NCBI GenBank assembly: GCA_026785975.1
Contig: JAJAZB010000314.1
Span: 1 to 32,310 of the forward strand
Direction of reading: 5' to 3'
Length of the DNA: 32,310 nt
Origin: Cytophagaceae bacterium
Lineage (GTDB): Bacteria > Bacteroidota > Bacteroidia > Cytophagales > Spirosomataceae
Shown: piece after piece, positions 22,702 through 29,670 of the stretch
Position numbering within the stretch: the stretch's first letter is position 1
Layout: the number at the start of each line of letters is the position of its first letter
Position numbers and translations under genes: made by a program
Notes under the pieces: generated by a model
What the model was told of the DNA's origin: nothing
What the model saw: the letters and a program-made list of their open reading frames with translations, nothing else
The model's database searches: none

Positions 22702-22866
22702 TTAAAATTGAGCACCTGGTCGGACGGTGAAGTGAGTGATTTTGGTTGGAATTTCAACCAAATTGGTTTGGGAAGATGAAAGAGCGGTTCCTGAAAAGGC
22801 CCCTTTTAACTCTAGAAACGACAGTTTTAACGCGCGTATCAAGGTTTCCGTGCTAAACTGACTCAT
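22702..22866 (-). CDS. Possible small protein downstream of iclR (54 residues)
   Basis: An ATG 12 nt after the iclR stop opens a 54-codon frame, MSQFSTETLIRALKLSFLEL followed by KGAFSGTALSSSQ and ending TVRPGAQF. It would be co-transcribed with kduD and iclR. I recognise no family. The stretch EIPTKITHFTVRPGAQF contains the palindrome at 22742-22761, which suggests that at least part of the frame is regulatory DNA or a chance frame. Confidence 0.2.
   Translation of the reverse strand: MSQFSTETLIRALKLSFLELKGAFSGTALSSSQTNLVEIPTKITHFTVRPGAQF
22742..22761. promoter_or_regulatory. 20-nt palindrome, possible operator
   Basis: TTGGTTGGAATTTCAACCAA reads the same on both strands except for one central symmetric pair (18 of 20). 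Its size and symmetry fit a dimeric repressor site, but it lies 118 nt beyond the iclR stop and no promoter is evident next to it. Confidence 0.3.
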
Positions 22867-22878
22867 CGCGAAAGTCCT

Positions 22879-23619
22879 TTACGTTCCGGGTAATCGTTGG
22901 GAAATCGCTTCGGCGGCTTTTCGCAGGGCAACCACGATTTCTTTTTTGCGTTGGGTGCTACAGCGAATTTCGGGCAGAAAAATGCTCAGAGCGGCCACGA
23001 CCTGCGGCCCGTTGCGAATCGGCACGGCGAGGCCGATGATATGGCTCCGGGAATGAGTCGGTGCGAATTCGTCGGTGCGAATTTTTTGCAAAGCCACTTC
23101 CAGCCCGGCGGCACTGCTGGCTTCGGGCCAGATTTCTTCCGCTGGAAATCCGTTCGTTTGCAAAAAAGCCTCCCGCTCTTTGTCCGGCAGGTAGGCTAAC
23201 AGCAGTCGCCCGGTGGCCGTTTCGTACACGCTACGCTCGGTGCGGCTGCGTACCTGCAAATCCTGGTCGGAGTTGACCAGGTGCAGGATGTACCGCTTCT
23301 GGTTGCGGAGTACGCCCAACAATGAAGTTTCGTTGAGGTTCGCCGTGAGGTTTTCCATCGCGTCTTTGGCCGCCACCACCAGGTTTTGCCCGTAGGCCTG
23401 GCTACCCGTCAGGTTGTAGGCCATCGGCCCGAGGCGGTAGCCTTTTTTCCGCCCTACGTGTTCGAGGTAATTCTTCTCAACCAGCGTTCGCAAAATGTTG
23501 GCGCAGGTAGCTTGATTCAATTGAAGCGCCTCAGCGATTTCAGTTAGTGTGAACGCCCGCGACTGGTCGCGGGCCACAAACTCCAAAATGTCGAAGGCTT
23601 TGACGATGACGAGAACCAT
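22879..23619 (-). CDS. IclR-family transcriptional regulator
   Basis: A 246-residue regulator. The N-terminal winged helix-turn-helix covers KAFDILEFVARDQSRAFTLT, EIAEALQLNQATCANILRTL and EKNYLEHVGRKKGYRLGP. The C-terminal ligand domain follows (ENLTANLNETSLLGVLRNQK, ETATGRLLLAYLPDKEREAF, SRSHIIGLAVPIRN). IclR members near uronate genes (KdgR type) sense 2-keto-3-deoxygluconate-like intermediates. Being in the kduD transcript, it probably controls kduD and possibly the divergent susC locus. I chose the ATG at 23619 (MVLVIVKAFD); an upstream frame start at 23709 would translate the heptad hairpin. Confidence 0.88.
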   Translation of the reverse strand: MVLVIVKAFDILEFVARDQSRAFTLTEIAEALQLNQATCANILRTLVEKNYLEHVGRKKGYRLGPMAYNLTGSQAYGQNLVVAAKDAMENLTANLNETSLLGVLRNQKRYILHLVNSDQDLQVRSRTERSVYETATGRLLLAYLPDKEREAFLQTNGFPAEEIWPEASSAAGLEVALQKIRTDEFAPTHSRSHIIGLAVPIRNGPQVVAALSIFLPEIRCSTQRKKEIVVALRKAAEAISQRLPGT

Positions 23620-23630
23620 ATTTTTTAGGA

Positions 23631-23709
23631 GTGCCGCGTGCGAAGTGCTTGGTGCAGAGTTAAAAAACAAAGGCTTCGCGCTCTGCACCAAGTACTGCGC
23701 ACGAAGCAC
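23631..23709. repeat. Inverted heptad repeat between kduD and iclR
   Basis: The left arm is GTGCCGC GTGCGAA, GTGCTTG GTGCAGA (23631-23658). The right arm is TCTGCAC CAAGTAC, TGCGCAC GAAGCAC (23682-23709). CTTGGTGCAGA against TCTGCACCAAG is perfect and the rest is largely complementary, with flanking T6/A6 runs. It lies between the kduD stop (23717) and the iclR start (23619). Confidence 0.82.
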
Positions 23710-23716
23710 TAAAAAA

Positions 23717-24487
23717 TTACCTTCCCATCCACCCGCCGTCCACCGTCAGGATGGTGCCGTGGACGTAATCGGAGGCGGCAGAAGCCAGAAAAACCGTTGG
23801 GCCAGCAAAATCTTCGGGCTGGCCCCAACGGCCCGCCGGGATGCGGGCGAGAATGGACTGGCTGCGCTCGGCGTCGGCTTGCAGGGCGGCGGTGTTGTCG
23901 GTGGCGATGTAGCCGGGCGCGATGGCGTTCACGTTCACGCCTTTTCCGGCCCATTCATTGGCCAGCGCTTTCACTAGGCTGCCAATGGCCCCCTTGCTGG
24001 CGGCGTAACCCGGCACGTTGATGCCGCCCTGAAAGGTGAGCAACGAGGCGGTGAAAATGATTTTCCCCGCCCCCCTCGCCACCATTTCTTTCCCAATTTC
24101 CCGGCTTAATACGAACTGCGCATTGAGGTTGGTTTCGATCACCGCATCCCAAAACTCGTCGGGGTGTTCCGCAGCGGGTTTGCGCATGATCGTGCCGGCA
24201 TTATTGACGAGGATGTCGATTTTCGGGAAATCCTGCTTCACCTGGCTGATGAAACCGTGCAGGGCGGCGCGGTCAGCAAAATCACAGGCGTAGCCTCGAA
24301 ACTGCCGACCCAAGGCGGTGACTTCCTTTTCTACAGCACTGCCGCTCGCTTCGAGCGTGGCCGACACGCCGATGATGTCGGCTCCGGCTTCGGCCAGGGC
24401 CAGGGCCATCGCTTTGCCGATGCCGCGTTTGCAGCCCGTCACGAGGGCCGTCTTTCCAGTCAGGCCGAATTGGGATTGAAAGCTCAT
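23717..24487 (-). CDS. kduD: 2-dehydro-3-deoxy-D-gluconate 5-dehydrogenase (KduD-like SDR)
   Basis: A 256-residue classical short-chain dehydrogenase. The NAD-binding motif is TGCKRGIG (residues 17-24), then NNAGTIMRKPAAEHPDEFW and the catalytic YAASK (Y161, K165). The C-terminal portion GYIATDNTAALQADAERS, IPAGRWGQPEDFAGP and SDYVHGTILTVDGGW is that of KduD, which interconverts 2,5-diketo-3-deoxygluconate and 2-keto-3-deoxygluconate in pectin and uronate breakdown. The usual partner isomerase KduI is not in the window. It is the first gene of a minus-strand unit with iclR and is divergent from susC, which supports a joint uronate role. The exact substrate is inferred from similarity. Confidence 0.8.
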   Translation of the reverse strand: MSFQSQFGLTGKTALVTGCKRGIGKAMALALAEAGADIIGVSATLEASGSAVEKEVTALGRQFRGYACDFADRAALHGFISQVKQDFPKIDILVNNAGTIMRKPAAEHPDEFWDAVIETNLNAQFVLSREIGKEMVARGAGKIIFTASLLTFQGGINVPGYAASKGAIGSLVKALANEWAGKGVNVNAIAPGYIATDNTAALQADAERSQSILARIPAGRWGQPEDFAGPTVFLASAASDYVHGTILTVDGGWMGR

Positions 24488-24541
24488 ACTTGATTATTGT
24501 GATTGTAAAAGTAAAAGGAAAACTGCAGAATCAGCTACCCG

Positions 24542-24554
24542 TTCCCGATGGGAA
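24542..24554. promoter_or_regulatory. Small palindrome in the kduD-susC divergent region, possible operator
   Basis: TTCCC-GAT-GGGAA is a perfect 5-nt inverted repeat located 55 nt upstream of kduD and 230 nt upstream of susC. An IclR or other dimeric regulator could bind here. There is no direct evidence. Confidence 0.3.
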
Positions 24555-24695
24555 ATTTCAGAGCTAATTTTTCTGTATTTGTAATTATTCCTTGACTTAT
24601 TGGGCATTATGTCTTGGAAAAGATAGGGCCGTTGCAAAATTCCAAGCAGGCCGCTGCATCGGATAGTCTCACAAAAAATATTTATCGTCCAAGTC

Positions 24696-24726
24696 TTGGC
24701 AAAGATAAAAATTACAAATACTATTG
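24696..24726 (+). promoter_or_regulatory. Candidate susC promoter
   Basis: TTG (24696-24698) and TACTATTG (24719-24726) are separated by 20 nt and match the Bacteroidetes consensus at 7 of 8 positions in the -7 element. The susC ATG is 58 nt downstream. Confidence 0.5.
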
Positions 24727-24784
24727 CAATGTGAAACAATATATTCACAATGATAAAGCATTTCTAAACCTACTGAAGCCAAAC

Positions 24785-27700
24785 ATGAAAAGTACAGCTA
24801 CTTTTTTCGGCCAGGCACTACGGGGAGCGTTGCTCGTATTGGTGAGCCTGGGGCACCTGCTGGCGCAATCAGGAACGGCGGTGACCGTCACATCGGTGAC
24901 CGGGAGGGTTTCCGACGAAACTGGTAAAGGTTTACCGGGTGTAAACGTAAAGGTGAAAGCCTCGACCGTCGGGGCGACGACCAACGGGGAGGGCACCTAC
25001 CGGCTGGCGCTGCCCGCCGGGGCAAACACGCTCGTGTTTTCGTTCGTGGGCTACCAGACGCAGGAAATGGCCATCGGCAACCGGGCCACGCTCGACTTGG
25101 CGATGGTGCCCGAGGCCAATTCGCTCAGCGAAGTGGTGGTAGTGGGCTACGGCACTCAGCAGCGAAAGGATTTGACGGGGGCTATCGCGTCGGCCGACTT
25201 AGTGGCCTTTAAAGAAGCCCCTAACGTGAGTATCCTTCAATCGTTGAAGGGGTCACTGCCGGGGCTGACCATCGGCCAAACCAACCGAGCGGGCGACGAA
25301 GCCTCGATCAACATTCGGGGTACGTCAACACTTAATGGCAATACGGCCCCCTTAATAATCGTGGACGGGATTATCTTCAACGGTCGCCTTTCCGACATCA
25401 ACCCCGCTGATGTAGCCAGTGTCGATGTCCTGAAAGACCCCAGCAGTAAGGCGGTGTACGGCTCGCAGGCGGCCAACGGCGTTGTCCTGATCACCACCAA
25501 AACAGGCCGAGCCGCTACAAAACCATCCATCACGTATTCAGGGAGTTACGCCATTTCGTCGCCAACCATTAATGCTAAATTATTGCGTCGGGACGCGTTT
25601 CTGGAAAAAATCAGGGACATCAATTACTTGACGGCCTTCACCAAAGAATCGGGCTATACGGCCCCAAACCCGGCCTGGACGTTTGCCAACTCGGAGTTGT
25701 TTCCCATCTCGCTGGCGGGTGCCAACTCAACCAACGACTACGACTGGTACGGCGAACTAACGCAGGATGCTTCGATTCAGAGCCATAACCTCAGCATTTC
25801 GGGCGGGTCTGACAAGACCAACTACTTTATGTCGGGCGGCTATACGAACGAGAAAGGACTGATCAAAAATGATGATTACGCCCGCTACACGGTCCGTATC
25901 AACTTAGACACCGAAGTGACCAAGTGGCTGACGCTGGGAGCCAATACGTCGGGGTCGTTTACGAATTTTTTTAAAGATGCGCCCGACATGAACTCCATCG
26001 TGGGAACAAACCCGCTGGTGCTGCCACGAGATGCCAACGGTAATTTCATCATCAATCCCATTGGCGATTTTAATGTAAATCCGTTTCTGGCGGCTGAAAA
26101 CGACCGCTACGAAGTGCAGAGCCGCTTAGTGGGTAATTTTTACGGCATCGTGCGGATTCCGAGTGTTCCGGGTTTTAGCTACCGGCTGAACTTCGGCAAC
26201 AACCTCAAGTACTTCAAAAACTACACGTCGAGCATTTATGGGGCGGGCCTGACGGGTTCGGCAGCTAAAAACGACGCGACGCAGTATGAGCAAACGCTCG
26301 ACAATATTCTAAACTACACCCGCAGTTTTGGCAAGCACAATATCAACGCGACGGCGGTGTACGGCTATAATACGGCCAATTTTAACCGCACGGTGGCCTC
26401 AGGTACGGGTTTCTCCGACCTGAACCTGTCGTACAACAGTTTGCAACAGGCTGAAGTACAGAAAATTTCGTCAGAAGCGTGGGAAGAGGCCCTACTGTAC
26501 CAAATGGGTAGTATAGCCTATAACTATGGCAGTAAATACCTCATCAAAGCCACCGTTCGGCGAGATGGGTTCAGCGGTTTCTCGCAGAATAATAAAACGG
26601 GTATTTTTCCGTCTATTGGGCTTGGCTGGGTTATTTCGGAGGAAAAGTTCTTTAAAATACCCGCCATTAACTTCCTGAAAATCAGAGGTAGTTACGGCGA
26701 AAACGGCAACAAAGTGGGCCGCTACAGCTCGCTGGCGCGGGTGTCGGCCACCGATGACTCGAAATACGTCTTTGGTGACGGCGGACTGACGGCCATTGGG
26801 CGGTCGGTGTCGTCGCTGGCCAACAGCGACCTGAGATGGGAACGTACCCGGGGTATCAACATCGGCCTTGACTTTGCCCTGTTGAATAGCCGCATCGACG
26901 GGAACGTGGAGTTTTACAACTCGAATACCAACGATCTGTTGTGGCAACAAACGCTGCCCCAAACGTCGGGCTTCTCTAATGTGTTCACTAACCTGGGGCA
27001 AATCAACAACACCGGCTTTGAGTTCATGCTGCACGGTCAGCCCGTGCGAAGCAAAGATTTTGTCTGGGACGTAACGCTCAACTTTACCCAAAACCGCAAT
27101 AAGGTGGTCAGGATTCTGGGCGAAGACAAAAACAACGACGGCGTAGAAGACGACCTCATAGCGAGCGGCCTGTTTATTGGCCGGCCAATCGGTACTATTT
27201 ACGACTATAGAACACAAGGAATTTACCAGTTGGCCGACGAAAAACTGGCTGGATTTCAAGCGGGTACGTACCGCATCGAAGACGTCAATAAAGATGGAAA
27301 AATTACGCCCGCCGACGACCGGCAGATTCTGGGTAACACAGAGCCTGGGTATTCGTTCGGGATTCAGAATACCGTCTCCTACAAGCAGTTTACGCTGCGG
27401 GCGTTTATTAACTCCATTCAGGGCGGCAATAACAGCTACCTGAGTCCCAATTTTCCCTACGCCTATAACGGTACGCCCGGGCAGGCTACCAATGCAAACT
27501 GGTTCGATTTCTCCGATTACTGGTCGCCCCGCAACCCCAGCGGCATTCACCCCAACGCGTGGGTGCCAACGCCCGCCGGTGGGCGCGAGTACGTACAGCG
27601 CAATTTTGTGCGGTTGCAGGACATTTCCCTGTCATATACCCTGACGGACCAGATTGCGAAAAAAATTGGCGCGGCCAACTGCAAACTGTTCGTAAGCGGC

Positions 27701-27871
27701 AAAAACCTCCTGACGTTCACGAACTGGAAAGGCTGGGACCCCGAAACCAACACCACACTGTTTCCGGTGGGGGGCCCGGCGGGGGGCGTCAGCACCGCCC
27801 TGGGCGTTACGTCGATCAATGCTTTCCCCGTCCTAAAATCGTATTCGTTTGGTCTTGACATCACGTTTTAA
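24785..27871 (+). CDS. SusC/RagA-family TonB-dependent outer membrane transporter
   Basis: A 1028-residue outer membrane protein. A signal peptide (ALRGALLVLVSLGHLLAQ) is followed by a carboxypeptidase-like regulatory domain (about residues 40-115, VTGRVSDETGKGLPGVNVKV to VFSFVGYQTQEMAIG). Then come the SusC-type plug (SEVVVVGYGTQQRKDLTGAI, with VDGIIFNGRLSDINPADVAS and GVVLITTKTG) and the beta-barrel. The barrel ends with SYSFGLDITF, a terminal aromatic residue as expected for outer membrane insertion. It imports oligosaccharides bound by its SusD lid. I chose the ATG at 24785 (MKSTATFFGQ); the open frame back to 24614 contains the promoter. The substrate is probably a uronate-containing oligosaccharide, judged from kduD and the beta-helix neighbour. 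Confidence 0.93.
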   Translation: MKSTATFFGQALRGALLVLVSLGHLLAQSGTAVTVTSVTGRVSDETGKGLPGVNVKVKASTVGATTNGEGTYRLALPAGANTLVFSFVGYQTQEMAIGNRATLDLAMVPEANSLSEVVVVGYGTQQRKDLTGAIASADLVAFKEAPNVSILQSLKGSLPGLTIGQTNRAGDEASINIRGTSTLNGNTAPLIIVDGIIFNGRLSDINPADVASVDVLKDPSSKAVYGSQAANGVVLITTKTGRAATKPSITYSGSYAISSPTINAKLLRRDAFLEKIRDINYLTAFTKESGYTAPNPAWTFANSELFPISLAGANSTNDYDWYGELTQDASIQSHNLSISGGSDKTNYFMSGGYTNEKGLIKNDDYARYTVRINLDTEVTKWLTLGANTSGSFTNFFKDAPDMNSIVGTNPLVLPRDANGNFIINPIGDFNVNPFLAAENDRYEVQSRLVGNFYGIVRIPSVPGFSYRLNFGNNLKYFKNYTSSIYGAGLTGSAAKNDATQYEQTLDNILNYTRSFGKHNINATAVYGYNTANFNRTVASGTGFSDLNLSYNSLQQAEVQKISSEAWEEALLYQMGSIAYNYGSKYLIKATVRRDGFSGFSQNNKTGIFPSIGLGWVISEEKFFKIPAINFLKIRGSYGENGNKVGRYSSLARVSATDDSKYVFGDGGLTAIGRSVSSLANSDLRWERTRGINIGLDFALLNSRIDGNVEFYNSNTNDLLWQQTLPQTSGFSNVFTNLGQINNTGFEFMLHGQPVRSKDFVWDVTLNFTQNRNKVVRILGEDKNNDGVEDDLIASGLFIGRPIGTIYDYRTQGIYQLADEKLAGFQAGTYRIEDVNKDGKITPADDRQILGNTEPGYSFGIQNTVSYKQFTLRAFINSIQGGNNSYLSPNFPYAYNGTPGQATNANWFDFSDYWSPRNPSGIHPNAWVPTPAGGREYVQRNFVRLQDISLSYTLTDQIAKKIGAANCKLFVSGKNLLTFTNWKGWDPETNTTLFPVGGPAGGVSTALGVTSINAFPVLKSYSFGLDITF

Positions 27872-27885
27872 GTCCTGCTACACAG

Positions 27886-29592
27886 ATGAAAAACTACTTT
27901 ATTAACATAGCCCTACTGGCCGGTGCGCTGCTGGTCAGCGCCGGTTGCAAGGAAGACGCATTTCTGGAAGAAGTGCCGCTGGATTTTTACAGCCCCGAAA
28001 ACTCGTTTATCACCGAAGGCAACTTCAACGCGGCCCTCACCGATTTATACACCCGGGTTCGGGCTATTCAAAGCGTCGATGGCGGGGCTAATCTTTATTC
28101 GGAAGTGTTAGGTACGGATATTGCCTTCAACGCCCGGTTAGACCAGGCTCGCTTAGGGAGTTATGCGGTATCGCTGACACCTCAGGGGGATATACCGAGA
28201 CAGCACTGGGTTCGGTGGTACAAAATTATCTCGAACGCCAACACCATTATTTCGCGGCTGGGTACGTCAAACCTGACCGAAGCCCAGAAGAAGGTGATTG
28301 GTGCCGAAGCGCGGTTGTTCAGAGCCTACGCTTACCATAAACTGGTGCATTTGTATGGCGGTGTGCCCCTGATTACGGAAGAGGTAACGAGCCCTAAAAG
28401 TAATTTCACCCGGGCCCCGAAAGACGAAGTGCTGAAGCAAATCATTGCCGATGCCACTGATGCCGCTGCCAATCTGCCCGCCATTGATGCCGTGCGGGAT
28501 GGTAAGCTGAGTAAGGCGGTAGCCAACCACCTACTGGCAGAGACCTATATCGTGTTGAAAGATTACGATAAAGCGATTGCGGCTGCTACGGAAGTAATTG
28601 AGAAGTCGAGCCTGAGACTCATGACCGAGCGGTTTGGTAGCCTCAGAACGCAGCCCGGCGACGTGTTCTACGATTTATTCCGGGTGGGCAACCAAAACCG
28701 TAAGTCGGGCAATATGGAAGCTATCTGGGTGATCCAGTACGAGTTAGACGTAATCGGGGGCGGGCTGACCTCATCGGGCAGCCCCTTGAATAACCTCGAA
28801 CGGGTGGTTTCGCCAGCGGTTTTCTCGATCTCTGATCCCAGTGGCCGGGCTGCCCTGCTCGACAATGCGTCGGCATCTACGCTCAACAGCGGAGGACGGG
28901 GCGTGTCGTTCGTTCGCCCATCCGATTATTACCTGTACGACGTATGGGGCTTGGACCCTAAAAAAGACAATCGCAAGCTCGATGCGTCTGTGACCGATCT
29001 CCGTACCTCGCCGTTCAACATCGTGCGCGATTTTGTTTATACCAACCCGGCTTCGCCCAATTTCGTGGGCAAAAGCCTGATCGATTTCCCGGCCCCCAAC
29101 TGGGTGTCGGCTACTTGGCGCTGGTATCCGTACCCCTCGAAAGTGACAACCCCCGGTCAGCATCCAGCGGGCCTTATTGCCGACGCGACCAAACAGACGC
29201 TGCGGAACACGGCTGGGGCCACGTTCCGGGATATGTACCAGATTCGGCTGCCCGAAACCATCCTGCTTCGGGCCGAAGCGCATCTGCTGAAAGGCAATAC
29301 CACGCAGGCCGCTGCCGACATCAATCTGATTCGCAACCGGGCCAAAGCCAAGCCCGTATCCCCCGCTGAGGTAACGCTCGACTATATTCTGGACGAACGG
29401 GCGCGGGAGCTGATTTTTGAGGAAGACCGGCGGGTAACGTTGTCAAGAATGGGCAAATTGGTGGAACGAGTGAAAAAATACAACCCGCTCAATTCTCCCA
29501 ATATCCAACCTTTCCACTCCCTGTTCCCAATACCGTTCTCCGAAATCGAAGCGAACAAAGACGCGAAACTGGAACAGAATCCGGGCTATTAA
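27886..29592 (+). CDS. SusD/RagB-family surface lipoprotein
   Basis: A 568-residue lipoprotein. The signal NIALLAGALLVSAGC puts the lipidated cysteine at residue 21. The N-terminal SusD region (FLEEVPLDFYSPENSFITEG, then NFNAALTDLYTRVRA) is followed by TPR-like segments (EARLFRAYAYHKLVHLYGGV, then PLITEEVTSPKSN). The typical C-terminal block RLPETILLRAEAHLLKGNTT, ADINLIRNRAKA and LDYILDERARELIFEEDRR is also present. It binds glycans at the cell surface and forms the lid of the SusC channel. The start is 14 nt behind susC, so the two are co-transcribed. A terminator-like hairpin follows. Confidence 0.93.
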   Translation: MKNYFINIALLAGALLVSAGCKEDAFLEEVPLDFYSPENSFITEGNFNAALTDLYTRVRAIQSVDGGANLYSEVLGTDIAFNARLDQARLGSYAVSLTPQGDIPRQHWVRWYKIISNANTIISRLGTSNLTEAQKKVIGAEARLFRAYAYHKLVHLYGGVPLITEEVTSPKSNFTRAPKDEVLKQIIADATDAAANLPAIDAVRDGKLSKAVANHLLAETYIVLKDYDKAIAAATEVIEKSSLRLMTERFGSLRTQPGDVFYDLFRVGNQNRKSGNMEAIWVIQYELDVIGGGLTSSGSPLNNLERVVSPAVFSISDPSGRAALLDNASASTLNSGGRGVSFVRPSDYYLYDVWGLDPKKDNRKLDASVTDLRTSPFNIVRDFVYTNPASPNFVGKSLIDFPAPNWVSATWRWYPYPSKVTTPGQHPAGLIADATKQTLRNTAGATFRDMYQIRLPETILLRAEAHLLKGNTTQAAADINLIRNRAKAKPVSPAEVTLDYILDERARELIFEEDRRVTLSRMGKLVERVKKYNPLNSPNIQPFHSLFPIPFSEIEANKDAKLEQNPGY

Positions 29593-29614
29593 TTCATTCG
29601 TAGGTTGGTGTCGA

Positions 29615-29649
29615 TGGAACGGCCCGGCTTTGTGGCCGCTCCATTTTTT
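29615..29649 (+). terminator. Intrinsic terminator after susD
   Basis: TGGAACGGCC (29615-29624) pairs with GGCCGCTCCA (29634-29643) at 9 of 10 positions, loop 9 nt, followed by TTTTTT (29644-29649). It stands before the next gene on the same strand and could reduce expression of the downstream genes relative to susCD. Confidence 0.65.
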
Positions 29650-29670
29650 CACTCTCTATTTTCGCTACCC

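Larger units (their letters stand above)
22161..22878. other. 718-nt intergenic region with no confident gene
   Basis: This gap between tsaB (plus) and iclR (minus) holds two similar minus-strand terminators (22184-22206 and 22408-22435) and a 12-bp inverted repeat TGATAGGGTACC / GGTACCCTATCA (22246-22257 and 22436-22447). It also has an 18-nt hairpin ACACCAATTGCATGGTGT (22313-22330), a hairpin at 22629-22650 (GGGTATATCA..TGATACCC), and a near-perfect 20-nt palindrome at 22742-22761. RNase P RNA, tmRNA and SRP RNA signatures were looked for and not found. One or two unannotated small RNAs on the minus strand are possible. Confidence 0.6.

Noticed and set aside
22161-22878. RNase P RNA, tmRNA, 6S or SRP RNA in the long spacer
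   Set aside because: The conserved words of RNase P RNA, tmRNA and SRP RNA are absent on both strands; 6S RNA cannot be excluded by eye but no long complementary ends were seen.
23620-23709. Extended N-terminus of the IclR protein (MLRAQYLVQS...)
   Set aside because: It is the translation of the heptad hairpin; the family starts at the ATG at 23619.
24614-24784. N-terminal extension of SusC (MEKIGPLQNS...)
   Set aside because: It covers the promoter candidate and would place the signal peptide 57 residues inside the protein.
26492-27550. 352-codon minus-strand open frame inside susC
   Set aside because: It is a shadow of the SusC barrel; no family features.
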